Shown: in pieces, positions 1-8,976 of the stretch
Layout: each line of letters starts with the position of its first letter
Position numbering within the stretch: position 1 is the first letter of the stretch
Source: Actinorhabdospora filicis
GTDB lineage: Bacteria; Actinomycetota; Actinomycetes; Mycobacteriales; Micromonosporaceae
Length of the DNA: 64,000 bases
Reading direction: 5' to 3'
Assembly (NCBI RefSeq): GCF_030269765.1
Contig: NZ_BSTX01000003.1
Location: 1 to 64,000, forward strand
The notes under the pieces: model-generated
The model's input: the letters and a program-made list of their open reading frames with translations, nothing else
What the model was told of the DNA's origin: nothing
Databases searched by the model: none
Program-made: the position numbers and the translations under genes

Positions 1-104
1 GCGAAGGGGAAACGCCCGGTCCCATTCCGAACCCGGAAGCTAAGCCCTTCAGCGCCGATGGTACTGCCCTGGGAACGGGGTGGGAGAGTAGGACACCGCC
101 GAAC
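1..104 (+). rRNA. rrf: 5S ribosomal RNA, 3' part (5' end outside window)
   Basis: The first ~104 bases match the actinobacterial 5S rRNA from the helix II/III region to the 3' end: the conserved loop CCATTCCGAACCCGGAAG lies at about 22-39, and the 3' strand with GGGAGAGTAGGACACCGCC ends at about 100. About 15-20 bases of the 5' end, including the partner strand of helix I, lie before the window. This implies that the 16S-23S part of an rRNA operon lies immediately upstream. Confidence 0.93.
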
Positions 105-113
105 ACTAACGTC

Positions 114-145
114 AAAGCCCCCCAGGCTCGGCCTGGGGGGCTTTC
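114..145 (+). terminator. Rho-independent terminator of the rRNA operon
   Basis: A perfect 13-bp inverted repeat, AAAGCCCCCCAGG and CCTGGGGGGCTTT, with a short loop lies about 10 nt after the 5S 3' end and runs into TTT. This is the usual strong stop of an actinobacterial rRNA operon. Confidence 0.9.
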
Positions 146-346
146 CCATACCCGGAAACAGAAGGCCGCGGAAGAGGACGGCGTCGCCGGCGTACACGGC
201 ATCGCAGGGCACCGCTCCCCCGTTGACCTGGCGAATGACTCGGTGACCGGCTTCCGGAGTGTGTCCCATCCTGTGTTCAACCGTGTCCGTATCGGTGCCG
301 TCATCATGCTGGAACCTGAGGGTCACGATCCGGCAGTATGGTCGGC

Positions 347-2869
347 ATGCCTAGCCTGCGACGAGATGAGGCGCGAGCGCGCGCCGAGCTGCTGACGGTC
401 GAGTCCTACGACATCGACCTGGACCTCACCCGCGGGGAGGAGGTGTTCGGCTCGGTCGTGAAGATCCGCTTCTTCAGTTCGGAGGAGGGCGCCGCCACGT
501 TCGTGGAGCTGGTCCCGGAGACGCTGCACCGGATCGCGCTGAACGGCGTCGACCTGCCGGTCGGCGATCTCGTCGACAACCGTTTCCCGCTGTCGGGGCT
601 GGCCGCCTCCAACGAGCTGGTCGTCGAGGCCGACATGCGTTACTCGCACTCCGGTGAGGGCCTGCATCGGTTCACCGACCCGGAGGACAAGCTCGCCTAC
701 ACGTACATGATGGGCTTCCATGACATGGCGAGTCGTGTGTACGCCTGCTTCGAGCAGCCCGACCTGAAGGCGCCGGTGCGGTTGTCGGTGACGGCTCCCG
801 AGGACTGGACGGTCGTGGCCAACGAGTCGGGGACGCGGGTGTCGCCCGGGCGGTGGGAGTTCACCGAGACCAAGCCGCTGGCGACGTACTTCACCACGCT
901 GGTCGCCGGTCCGTACCACTCGGTGTACCGCGAGCACGACGGCATGACCTTCGGTCTGCACTGCCGGCGGTCCATGGCGGCCTACATGGACGCCGACGCC
1001 GATGAGATGTTCGAGGTGTCCTTCGGGTGCTTCGACAAGTTCCACGAGCTGTACGGGGTCCGCTTCCCGTTCGGTACGAGCTACGACCAGGCCTTCGTGC
1101 CCGAGTTCAACGCGGGCGCGATGGAGAACCCGGGCTGTGTGACGTTCCGGGACGAGGCGTTCATCTACCGCTCGGCGGTCACCGACACCCGGCGTGAGGG
1201 CCGGGCGACGACGATCGCGCATGAGATGGCGCACATGTGGTTCGGCGACCTGGTGACGCTGCGGTGGTGGGACGACCTGTGGCTCAATGAGTCCTTCGCC
1301 AACTACATGGGCTTCCGGGGCGCGGCCGAGGCCACGCGCTTCGAGGGCGGCTGGTCCAACGTCGTGTTCAACAAGATGGGCGGCCTGGCGGCCGACCAGC
1401 GTCCCTCGACGCACCCGGTGTCGGTGGAGCTGGAGGTCAGCTCCGACGCGCTGGCCAACTTCGACGGCATCGCCTACGCCAAGGGCGGGGCGATCCTGAA
1501 GCAGCTGGCGGCCTGGCTGGGCGACGAGGTCTTCTTCGGCGGCCTGCGCGAGTACTTCTCCCGCTACGGCATGGGCAACGCGTCCCTGGCCGACCTGCTG
1601 GACTGCCTGTCCAAGGTCAGCGGGCACGACCTGGCCGAGTGGGGCCAGAAGTGGCTGCGCACGACCGGCCCGAACACGCTGCGCGCCGAGGTCGAGGTGG
1701 ACGGCGAGGGCAACTACACCTCGGTCCGGGTGCGGCAGAGCGCTCCGGCCGATCACCCGACGCTGCGGTCGCATCACATCAAGATCGGCCTGTACGACCT
1801 GGACGGCGACGTCGTGGTGCGCCGCGAGCAGGTCACCGTGAGCGTCGCCGGTGAGCTCACCGACGTCCCCGAGCTGGCCGGGCGCCCGAAGGCGACGCTG
1901 CTGCTGGTCAACGACGACGACCTCACCTACGCGAAGGTGCGCCTGGACGCCGACAGCCTCGGCGCGCTGCGCACGGCCCTGCCGCGCCTCCAGGACCCGG
2001 TCGGCCGCGCGTTGCTGTGGAGCATCGCGTGGGACAGCTGCCGCGATGGTGAGCTGCCCGCCGGGGAGTTCCTGGGGCTGCTGCGCGAGTGCCTGCCCGC
2101 CGAGCCGCTGCAGAGCGTCGTCGACATGCTGATGATGATGGCGCGCGGCACGGTCATCGACCAGTACCTGACGCCGGAGGAGCGTCCCGAGGGCCTGCGC
2201 GGCTACGCCGAGCTGGGCCGCGCGCTGGTGGCCGGTGCCGAGCCGGGCTCCGGGCGTCAGCTCACCGGTTTCCGGGCGCAGGTCTCGGCGGCCTCCGCCG
2301 AGGACGCCGGCACCCTCAAGGGCTGGCTGAACGGCGAGGGCGCGCCGGAGGGCCTGACCGTCGACACCGAGCTGCGCTGGTCGATCCTGGCGCGCCTGTG
2401 CACGCTGGGCGCGGCCGGTGAGGCCGACATCGCCGCCGAGCTGGAGCGCGACCCGAGCTCCGAGGGCCTGAAGCACGCCGCGACGTGCCGGGCCGCGCGT
2501 CCCGACGCCGCGGCGAAGGAGGAGGCGTGGAACATCGTCCTGCACGACCGGGAGCTGTCCAACCACGTGCTGCGGGCCGTCGCCGAGGGCTTCTGGCGCA
2601 ATGAGCAGGCCGAGCTGCTGGCGCCGTACGTGGACCGGTTCTTCGCCGAGTTCCCGGCGGCGGTGGACGCGCGCATGCCGTGGGAGAAGATGCACCTGAC
2701 CGCCGCGATGTTCCCCTCGCAGGTCGTGGACGCGCGCACCGCCGAACTGGCCGACGCGATGCTGTCCGCCGAGGGTCTCGCGCAGGAGTTCCGCCGTACC
2801 GCCGCGGACCGTCTGGATGATCTGCGCCGGGCCGTTCGCGTACGTGAGGTGGCCGACACGGTTAAGTAG
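347..2869 (+). CDS. pepN: Aminopeptidase N (M1 family zinc metallopeptidase)
   Basis: The 840-residue product is a full-length M1 aminopeptidase, which removes N-terminal amino acids from peptides in the cytoplasm. The substrate-binding GAMEN motif is near residue 257. The zinc motif HEMAH is near residue 292, followed by the downstream Glu in the WLNESFANY helix. The long C-terminal helical ERAP1-like domain follows. I chose ATG 347 because CAGTAT (335-340) lies 6 nt upstream as a -10 box, which predicts a leaderless mRNA; an in-frame ATG at 338 overlaps that box. The gene stands alone after the rRNA operon terminator. The family assignment is firm; the start is inferred. Confidence 0.95.
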   Translation: MPSLRRDEARARAELLTVESYDIDLDLTRGEEVFGSVVKIRFFSSEEGAATFVELVPETLHRIALNGVDLPVGDLVDNRFPLSGLAASNELVVEADMRYSHSGEGLHRFTDPEDKLAYTYMMGFHDMASRVYACFEQPDLKAPVRLSVTAPEDWTVVANESGTRVSPGRWEFTETKPLATYFTTLVAGPYHSVYREHDGMTFGLHCRRSMAAYMDADADEMFEVSFGCFDKFHELYGVRFPFGTSYDQAFVPEFNAGAMENPGCVTFRDEAFIYRSAVTDTRREGRATTIAHEMAHMWFGDLVTLRWWDDLWLNESFANYMGFRGAAEATRFEGGWSNVVFNKMGGLAADQRPSTHPVSVELEVSSDALANFDGIAYAKGGAILKQLAAWLGDEVFFGGLREYFSRYGMGNASLADLLDCLSKVSGHDLAEWGQKWLRTTGPNTLRAEVEVDGEGNYTSVRVRQSAPADHPTLRSHHIKIGLYDLDGDVVVRREQVTVSVAGELTDVPELAGRPKATLLLVNDDDLTYAKVRLDADSLGALRTALPRLQDPVGRALLWSIAWDSCRDGELPAGEFLGLLRECLPAEPLQSVVDMLMMMARGTVIDQYLTPEERPEGLRGYAELGRALVAGAEPGSGRQLTGFRAQVSAASAEDAGTLKGWLNGEGAPEGLTVDTELRWSILARLCTLGAAGEADIAAELERDPSSEGLKHAATCRAARPDAAAKEEAWNIVLHDRELSNHVLRAVAEGFWRNEQAELLAPYVDRFFAEFPAAVDARMPWEKMHLTAAMFPSQVVDARTAELADAMLSAEGLAQEFRRTAADRLDDLRRAVRVREVADTVK

Positions 2870-2910
2870 TTCCGCCCCGGCCCGGTACCCACCTCGCCTA
2901 GCCTGACGGC

Positions 2911-3507
2911 ATGGTGGGTTCCGGGCCGCGTGTCGGGATCATGGGTGGGACCTTCGATCCGATTCACCACGGCCATCTGCTCGCCGCCAGTGAGGCGGCC
3001 TACGCGCTGGGCCTGGACGAGGTCGTCTTCGTCCCGGCCGGTCAGCCGTGGCAGAAGGACGGCCGTGACATCGCCGACGCCGAGGACCGCTACCTGATGA
3101 CGGTCCTGGCCACCGCCGCGCACCCGGTGTTCAGCGTGAGCCGCGTCGACATCGACCGGGCGGGGGCGACCTACACCGTCGACACGCTGCGGGATCTGCG
3201 CGGGGTCTACGGGCCCGAGGCCGAGCTGCACTTCATCACCGGCGCCGACGCCCTGGGCGGCATCCACACGTGGAAGGGCGCCGAGGAGCTGCTGGAACTC
3301 GCCCGGTTCGTCGGGGTGTCGCGTCCCGGGTACGACCTGGGGGAGATCGAGCTGCCCGCCGGGAAGGTGGACCTGGTGGAGATCCCGATGATGGACATCT
3401 CCTCCACCGAGTGCCGCGAGCGCGCGGCCGAGGGGCGTCCGCTCTGGTATCTGGTGCCCGACGATGTGGCGCGTTACATCGCTCTCAGGGGCCTCTACCG
3501 TGGGTAA
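2911..3507 (+). CDS. nadD: Nicotinate-nucleotide adenylyltransferase
   Basis: The 198-residue protein transfers AMP from ATP to nicotinate mononucleotide, giving deamido-NAD in NAD biosynthesis. The N-terminal nucleotidyltransferase signature GGTFDPIHHGHL is at residues 11-22, and the C-terminal ISSTECRER motif is present. TAGCCT at 2899-2904, six bases before the ATG, predicts a leaderless transcript. It is followed by rsfS, an order common in actinobacteria (nadD-rsfS-phosphatase). Confidence 0.95.
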   Translation: MVGSGPRVGIMGGTFDPIHHGHLLAASEAAYALGLDEVVFVPAGQPWQKDGRDIADAEDRYLMTVLATAAHPVFSVSRVDIDRAGATYTVDTLRDLRGVYGPEAELHFITGADALGGIHTWKGAEELLELARFVGVSRPGYDLGEIELPAGKVDLVEIPMMDISSTECRERAAEGRPLWYLVPDDVARYIALRGLYRG

Positions 3508-3574
3508 TGCGTGCGCCGCCGCCGCGCGGGGCGTGACAGACTGGGGGTAAGGAGACCCCGACATAAGGAGCCAT

Positions 3575-3967
3575 GTGGCCGCCACGGAAATCGCCCGGAC
3601 TCTGGCCCTCGCGGCCGCGGAGGCAGCGGCGGACAAGAAGGCCCAGGACATCGTCCTCATCGACGTCAGCGACCAGCTCGTCATCACCGACGTGTTCATG
3701 CTCGCCTCGGCGCCCAATGAGCGCCAGGTGCAGGCCATCGTCGACGCCGTCGAGGAGCGGCTCCGCGAGCAGTACGACACCAAGCCGCTGCGCCGTGAGG
3801 GGCAGCGGGCCGGCCGGTGGGTGCTGCTCGACTACGCCGATGTCGTGGTGCACGTCCAGCACAGCGAGGAGCGCGAGTTCTACGCCCTCGACCGGCTGTG
3901 GAAGGACTGCCCGACGGTGCCCTTCGAGAACACTCCCGTCGACTCGCTGGACGCGGCGGAGGCATGA
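3575..3967 (+). CDS. rsfS: Ribosomal silencing factor RsfS (Iojap family)
   Basis: The 130-residue protein is of the RsfS/Iojap type. These proteins bind uL14 on the 50S subunit and block subunit joining when nutrients are short. Conserved stretches include the region around DVSDQLVITDVF and GRWVLLDYADVVVHV, with the later REFYALDRLW. The start is GTG 3575, with AAGGAG about 7 nt upstream; the ATG two bases earlier is in another frame. Its stop overlaps the start of the next gene by four bases (ATGA), which suggests translational coupling. Confidence 0.94.
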   Translation: MAATEIARTLALAAAEAAADKKAQDIVLIDVSDQLVITDVFMLASAPNERQVQAIVDAVEERLREQYDTKPLRREGQRAGRWVLLDYADVVVHVQHSEEREFYALDRLWKDCPTVPFENTPVDSLDAAEA

Positions 3968-4557
3968 CCCGTCTCGTCGTCGTCCGTCACGGGCGGACCG
4001 AGTGGAACGGCCTGCGCCGGTTCCAGGGCTGGACCGACATCGACCTGGACGCCACGGGCGTGACGCAGGCCGAGGACGCGGCGAAGGTCCTGGCGGGCTT
4101 CAAGCCCGACGTCCTCGTCTCCAGTGACCTCTCGCGCGCGTACAACACCGCGCTGCCCGTGGCGCAGGCCACCGGTCTGGAGATCAGCACCGACGCGCGG
4201 CTGCGCGAGCGCGGCTACGGCCCCTGGGAGGGCCTGACGATGCCGGAGATCGCGGTGCGCTGGCCGGAGGAGCACGACGGCTGGAAGGCCGGGCGTCCCG
4301 TCGTCCTCGACGGCATCGAGACGTGGGACGAGCTTCGCGCGCGCACCGGGGCCGCGGTCGCCGACGCGATCGCCAAGGCCGAGGGCGGCACGGTGATGGT
4401 GTTCACGCACGGTGGGACGGCGCGGCAGGCGGTCGCGTCGGTGCTGTCGTGGACGGCCGAGATGACCAACACCGTCGGCGGGCTCGACAACTGCCGGTGG
4501 GCCGACATGTCCGACCGTCGCGGCTGGCGCCTGAACGGGTACAACGTCGGCGCGTAG
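3964..4557 (+). CDS. Histidine phosphatase family protein (phosphoglycerate mutase-like)
   Basis: The 197-residue protein begins with the phosphohistidine signature VVRHGRTEWN. The second catalytic His is in VFTHGGTAR at about residue 147, and a conserved RERGYGPWEG stretch lies between. It belongs to the broad-specificity phosphatase/phosphoglycerate mutase clan. In this rsfS-linked position such genes are annotated as phosphoglycerate mutase or glucosyl-3-phosphoglycerate phosphatase, and the substrate cannot be read from sequence. ATG 3964 overlaps the rsfS stop, so the two are probably cotranscribed. Confidence 0.9.
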   Translation: MTRLVVVRHGRTEWNGLRRFQGWTDIDLDATGVTQAEDAAKVLAGFKPDVLVSSDLSRAYNTALPVAQATGLEISTDARLRERGYGPWEGLTMPEIAVRWPEEHDGWKAGRPVVLDGIETWDELRARTGAAVADAIAKAEGGTVMVFTHGGTARQAVASVLSWTAEMTNTVGGLDNCRWADMSDRRGWRLNGYNVGA

Positions 4558-4595
4558 CCGGGAACGCGCCCGAGGCCGGGCGCGTCTGATCTTGC

Positions 4596-5024
4596 ATGAG
4601 GAAGACGATGCCGCACGTACGTCTGGCGACGGTCCTGGCCACCGGTGTCCTGCTGGTGGCCGGGCTCGCCGCCTGTGGCGCGTCGGGGGACGGCGCGGGT
4701 GCCGAGCCCGGTTCGTCCGTCACGCCCGGGAAGACCGAGCAGGCGCCGGCGCCGGAGAACTCGGTGACGCTGCCGGTGCCCGGTGACAAGACCGACCCCG
4801 TCAAGGGCGTGTCGGTGACGCTTCAGGGCACCATCGAGGCGGGCGTGGAGACCGGTTGCCTGGTGCTGGTGAGCGGGGACAACGTGTACGGGCTCTTCGG
4901 TGGCGACCCAGCGGTGCTGAAGGCGGGCGCGCGCGTGGAGGTCACCGGTTATGAGGCGCCGGACGTGATCTCGTTCTGCCAGCAGGGCACTCCGTTCCAG
5001 GTGGAGTCGGCTCGCGCGCTCTGA
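4596..5024 (+). CDS. Small secreted lipoprotein
   Basis: The 142-residue protein has a lipoprotein signal peptide: a basic N-terminus, a hydrophobic stretch and the lipobox LAAC with Cys at about residue 27. A Ser/Gly/Ala/Pro-rich spacer follows. The C-terminal ~75 residues are beta-rich with repeated Val/Thr/Gly (VTLQGTIEAG, ARVEVTGYE), reminiscent of an OB-like fold, and contain two Cys. No specific function is recognised. ATG 4608 is an alternative start. Confidence 0.75.
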   Translation: MRKTMPHVRLATVLATGVLLVAGLAACGASGDGAGAEPGSSVTPGKTEQAPAPENSVTLPVPGDKTDPVKGVSVTLQGTIEAGVETGCLVLVSGDNVYGLFGGDPAVLKAGARVEVTGYEAPDVISFCQQGTPFQVESARAL

Positions 5025-5042
5025 ATCCGCTACCTTTCGTCT

Positions 5043-5894
5043 ATGCCTGTAGCGGTGGTCACGGACTCGACGGCTTATCTGCCACCCGAACCGGTTTCAC
5101 GGTACGGCGTCACGGTGCTCCCGCTGCCGGTGATCCTGTCGGGCACCGAGGGGCGCGAGGGCGTCGACGTGACCCCCGCCGATGTGGCGAACGCGCTGAC
5201 CAGGCGGCGTGTGCAGGTGACCACCTCGCGGCTGTCGCCGGCCGAGCTCGTCGAGTGCTACCGGCGGCTCCTGGACGGCGGGGCGTCGGGTGTGGTGTCG
5301 GTGCACATCTCCTCGAAGCTGTCGGGGACGTATGAGGCGGCGACGCTCGCGGCGGGCGAGTTCGGGGGGAAGGTCCGCGTGGTGGACTCCCTGTCGGCCG
5401 GGATGGGCCTGGGGTTCCCGGTGCTGCGGGCGGCGCGGGACGCCGCGCGGGGGCGCGGGCTCGATCACGTGGAGCGGGAGGCGTCGCGGGCGGTCGTGCG
5501 CACGACCACGTACTTCTACGTCGACACTCTGGAGTTTTTGCGGCGGGGTGGGCGCATCGGCGCGGCGAGCGCGCTGGTGGGGACCGCTTTGGCGGTGAAG
5601 CCGATCCTGCACGTGGACGAGGGCGGGCTGGTGCTGCGGGAGAAGGTGCGCACGTCGTCGCGGGCGCTGGTGCGGCTGGCGGAGCTGGCCGAGGCCGCCG
5701 GGCACGAGGATGAGGTGGACGTGGCGGTGCATCACCTGGCGGCGCCGGAGCACGCGGCGGAGCTGGGGGAGCGGCTGCGGGAGCGGTTCGGGAGGCGGTT
5801 GCGCGAGCTGTACACGTCCGAGATCGGGGCGGCGGTGGGCGCGCACGTGGGGCCGGGGCTGGTCGGGGCGGTTGTATATAGGCGCCTGGATTGA
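5043..5894 (+). CDS. DegV family fatty-acid-binding protein
   Basis: The 283-residue protein starts with VAVVTDSTAYLP, the usual DegV N-terminus. It carries the central VHISSKLSGTYEAA and the Y-(V/I)-x-TLEFLRRGGRI segment of the DegV/FakB fold. Proteins of this family bind long-chain fatty acids and, in Firmicutes, present them to a FakA kinase; no fakA is seen here. TACCTT at 5031-5036 six bases before the ATG suggests a leaderless mRNA. Confidence 0.9.
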   Translation: MPVAVVTDSTAYLPPEPVSRYGVTVLPLPVILSGTEGREGVDVTPADVANALTRRRVQVTTSRLSPAELVECYRRLLDGGASGVVSVHISSKLSGTYEAATLAAGEFGGKVRVVDSLSAGMGLGFPVLRAARDAARGRGLDHVEREASRAVVRTTTYFYVDTLEFLRRGGRIGAASALVGTALAVKPILHVDEGGLVLREKVRTSSRALVRLAELAEAAGHEDEVDVAVHHLAAPEHAAELGERLRERFGRRLRELYTSEIGAAVGAHVGPGLVGAVVYRRLD

Positions 5895-5941
5895 TTTCCG
5901 TCTTGTTACGAACTGTCCACAACTGGTGAGTTATCCACAGG

Positions 5942-6628
5942 GTGTGGGTTGCCCTGTTTGACGGGTTCGTCCGGGCTGGTTTTCCTGGACGGGTGACCGA
6001 GAGACTTCTGGAGGTACCGCCTTCGCCGGATGCGGCGGAGGTGTCGGTCCTCGAATGCGATGCGCGCCGCCGGGCGCGGTGGGACGTCCCGCCGCGCACC
6101 CGGCTGGTGCTGGCCGTGCTGGGTGGGGTGGCGTTGCTCGCCGGTGGCGGGCTGGCCTGGTGGTCGTGGCCGCGGGCGGAGCCGGTGGCGCCGGTGGTGG
6201 AGGTGGCCGAGTCGGTGCCGTCGGCGGTGCCGCTGGTGGTGTCGGTGGCGGGGAAGGTCCGGCGGCCGGGGCTGGTGCGGTTGCCGCCGGGCTCGCGGGT
6301 CGCCGACGCGGTGGCGGCGGCCGGTGGGGTGGCCGATGAGGCGGACCTGGGGTTGCTGAACCTGGCGCGGAAGGTCGCCGACGGCGAGCTGATCGTGGTG
6401 GGTGGCCCGCCGGTGGCGCAGGAGGGTGGCGCGGCCGGTCCGCTGAACCTGAACGCGGCCACCGCGGAGCAGCTGGACGCGCTGCCCGGGGTCGGTCCGG
6501 TGCTGGCGCGGCGGATCGTGGACTACCGGGACGCGCACGGCGGGTTCGGTTCGGTCGAGGAGCTGCGGCAGGTCGACGGGATCGGGGCCTCGCGTTTTGC
6601 GGACCTGCGTGAGCTGGTGACGGTATGA
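5942..6628 (+). CDS. comEA: ComEA-like helix-hairpin-helix DNA-binding protein
   Basis: The product has up to 228 residues, with one N-terminal membrane span (about residues 53-70), a SLBB domain (VVSVAGKVRRPGLV ...) and a C-terminal double helix-hairpin-helix, where LNLNAATAEQLDALPGVG is typical of ComEA. It would bind incoming DNA outside the membrane. GTG 5942 is the longest start; GTG 5993 is a good alternative. The stop overlaps comEC (ATGA). Confidence 0.88.
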   Translation: MWVALFDGFVRAGFPGRVTERLLEVPPSPDAAEVSVLECDARRRARWDVPPRTRLVLAVLGGVALLAGGGLAWWSWPRAEPVAPVVEVAESVPSAVPLVVSVAGKVRRPGLVRLPPGSRVADAVAAAGGVADEADLGLLNLARKVADGELIVVGGPPVAQEGGAAGPLNLNAATAEQLDALPGVGPVLARRIVDYRDAHGGFGSVEELRQVDGIGASRFADLRELVTV

Positions 6629-8970
6629 GGGGGACGGATCTGCGCCCGGCGGCGGTGGCGGCCGGGGTGTGGCTGGCGGCCCTGTGGGCGCTGCGGCTGC
6701 CCGCGGTGGCCGGGCTGGCGCTGGCGGTGGGCCTGCTCGCCGGGGCGGGGTGTGTGGAGTTCGTGGCCCGGCGGGGGCGGGGTGAGGTCCTGGGGCTGCT
6801 GGTGGTGGCGATGCTGGGCGCGGGGTGCGGGGCGGGGGTGACGGCGTGGAAGGTCGCCGTCCGCGATGACCCCGCGCTGACCCGGCTGATCGCGCAGAAG
6901 GCCGACGGGGAGGCGGTCCTGGTGGTCGCCGACGACCCGCGCCGGGTGCGCGGCGGTGTGGCCTACGCCGGGGAGAGCTGGGCGGTGCCGGTGCGGCTGG
7001 AGTCGCTGCGGCCGAACGGCGGGCCGGTGCTGGACCTCGGCGTCCGCGCGGTCGTCTTCGCCGCCGACCCGGTGTGGCGGAGCCTCCTGCCGGGGCAGCG
7101 GGTGGTCTCGCCCGGCCGGGTGGGCGAGTCGCGCGTGGACGGGCTGGAGGCGGCGGTGTGGTTCGCGCGCGACGGCCCGCGAGAGGTGTCGCCGCCACCG
7201 TGGTGGCAGACGGCCGCCGGTGGCCTGCGCGACGGGCTCCGCCGGGTCTGCGCGCGGCTGCCGGAGCCGGTCGGCGGGCTGCTGCCCGGTCTCGTCGTCG
7301 GCGATGTCGGCGGCCTCGATCCCGGGCTCGCCGCCGACTTCCGCACCACCGGGCTCGTCCACCTCACCGCCGTCTCGGGCTCCAACGTCGCGCTCGTGGT
7401 GGGGGCGATTCTGGCCTGCGCGCGGGCCTTCGGGGCGCCGCGCAAGTGGGCGGTCCCGCTGGCCGCGCTGGCGCTCGTGGCGTTCGTGGTCGTCGTCCGG
7501 CCCTCGCCGAGCGTGCTGAGAGCGGCGGTGATGGGCGGGCTGGGACTGCTGGCGCTGGTGCTGTCCCGGCGCGGCGTGGGCGTCGCGATGCTGTCGGGGG
7601 CGGTGGGCCTGCTCGTCCTCCTCGACCCCGGGCTGGCCGGGGAGGCCGGATTCGCGCTCTCGGTGCTGGCCACCGGTGGGATCCTGCTGCTCGCCCCACC
7701 CTGGCGGCGGTGGCTGCGCTCGCGCGGGTGGCCGTCCTGGCTCGCCGAGGCCCTGATCGTGCCCGCCGCCGCGCAACTGGCGGTCGCGCCGGTGGTCGCC
7801 GGGCTGTCCGGCGTCATCGGGATCGTGGCCGTGCCCGTCAACGCGCTCGCCGTGCCGGCGGTGGCGCCCGCGACCGTGCTGGGCGTCCTGGTGACGCTGC
7901 TCGCGCCCTGGTGGGCCGGTGGCGCCTACGCGGTGGCCTGGCTGGCGTCGGTGCCCGCCTGGTGGCTGGTGTGGCTCGCGCGGCAGGGCGCGCGGCTGCC
8001 CCTCGCGGTCGTGCCGTGGCCCGCCGGAGCATGGGGCGGGCTGGGCCTGGCGGTCCTGCTCATCGGCGGCGGCCTCGCCCTGCGCTGGCGCCGCACCCGC
8101 CGGTGGGCCGTGGGCGTGCTGGCGCTGCTGGTGGTGGCGTGCGCCGGAGCCGTTCCCGTGCGGCTGCTGTGGCCGGGCTGGCCGCCGCGCGGCGCGGTCC
8201 TGGTGGCCTGCGACGTGGGGCAGGGCGACGCCCTCGTCCTGCCCGTCGGCGGCGGATCGGCGATCGTCGTGGACGCCGGGCCCGAGCCGGTCGCCGTCGA
8301 CGGCTGCCTGCGCCGCCTCGGCGTGGGTGAGGTGCCGCTGCTGGTGGTGAGCCACTTCCACCTCGACCACATCGGCGGGCTCGCCGGAGTGGTCGCCGGG
8401 CGGCGCGTCGGGCGCGTGCTCCTGCCGGGCTACGGCGAACCGGCCGAGGGGCGCGCGGCCGTCCTCGCCGCGCTCGACGGTGTCCCTGCCGTGGTCGCCG
8501 CCGCCGGGCAGCGCATGAGCGTCGGACCGGTCGCGCTGGAGGTCCTGGGGCCGCGCTCCGAACACGACGGGACCCGCTCGGACCCCAACAACAACTCGAT
8601 CGTCCTGCGCGCGACCGTTGGGACGGTCCGCGTCCTGCTCGCCGGGGACGTGGAGGAGGAGAGCCAGCGCGAACAACTCGCCGACGGCGCGGCCCTGACG
8701 GCCGACGTGCTCAAGGTCGCCCACCACGGCTCGCCCTACCAGGACGACGGGTTCCTGGCGGCGGTGTCACCCCGGATCGCGCTGATCTCGGTCGGCGAGG
8801 GCAACGCGTACGGCCACCCGAGCGGCCGGATCGTGCGCGAGCTGGAGGGGATGGGAGCGAGGGTGTGGCGCACGGACCGCGACGGGGACGTGGCGGTGCT
8901 GGTGGGAGAGCGCGGGCTGGGGGTGGTGACGGGCGGGAAGGGGCGGAGGAGGCGGTTGCGGAGGGGGTAG
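6625..8970 (+). CDS. comEC: ComEC/Rec2 DNA internalisation channel
   Basis: The 781-residue protein has the complete ComEC layout: an N-terminal DUF4131-like membrane part, the competence domain with many hydrophobic helices (AVSGSNVALVVG is the hallmark, around residue 250), and a C-terminal metallo-beta-lactamase-like domain with the HFHLDHIGG motif near residue 580 and AHHGSPYQDD near 700. It is translationally coupled to comEA. Intact comEA/comEC genes are common in actinomycetes whose natural competence is unproven, so active uptake is only inferred. Confidence 0.93.
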   Translation: MRGTDLRPAAVAAGVWLAALWALRLPAVAGLALAVGLLAGAGCVEFVARRGRGEVLGLLVVAMLGAGCGAGVTAWKVAVRDDPALTRLIAQKADGEAVLVVADDPRRVRGGVAYAGESWAVPVRLESLRPNGGPVLDLGVRAVVFAADPVWRSLLPGQRVVSPGRVGESRVDGLEAAVWFARDGPREVSPPPWWQTAAGGLRDGLRRVCARLPEPVGGLLPGLVVGDVGGLDPGLAADFRTTGLVHLTAVSGSNVALVVGAILACARAFGAPRKWAVPLAALALVAFVVVVRPSPSVLRAAVMGGLGLLALVLSRRGVGVAMLSGAVGLLVLLDPGLAGEAGFALSVLATGGILLLAPPWRRWLRSRGWPSWLAEALIVPAAAQLAVAPVVAGLSGVIGIVAVPVNALAVPAVAPATVLGVLVTLLAPWWAGGAYAVAWLASVPAWWLVWLARQGARLPLAVVPWPAGAWGGLGLAVLLIGGGLALRWRRTRRWAVGVLALLVVACAGAVPVRLLWPGWPPRGAVLVACDVGQGDALVLPVGGGSAIVVDAGPEPVAVDGCLRRLGVGEVPLLVVSHFHLDHIGGLAGVVAGRRVGRVLLPGYGEPAEGRAAVLAALDGVPAVVAAAGQRMSVGPVALEVLGPRSEHDGTRSDPNNNSIVLRATVGTVRVLLAGDVEEESQREQLADGAALTADVLKVAHHGSPYQDDGFLAAVSPRIALISVGEGNAYGHPSGRIVRELEGMGARVWRTDRDGDVAVLVGERGLGVVTGGKGRRRRLRRG

Positions 8971-8976
8971 TGGGGT

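Noticed and set aside
323..2695. 790-codon open frame on the minus strand opposite pepN
   Set aside because: It is an Arg/Gly/Val-rich shadow of the pepN codon pattern with no domain; pepN is certain.
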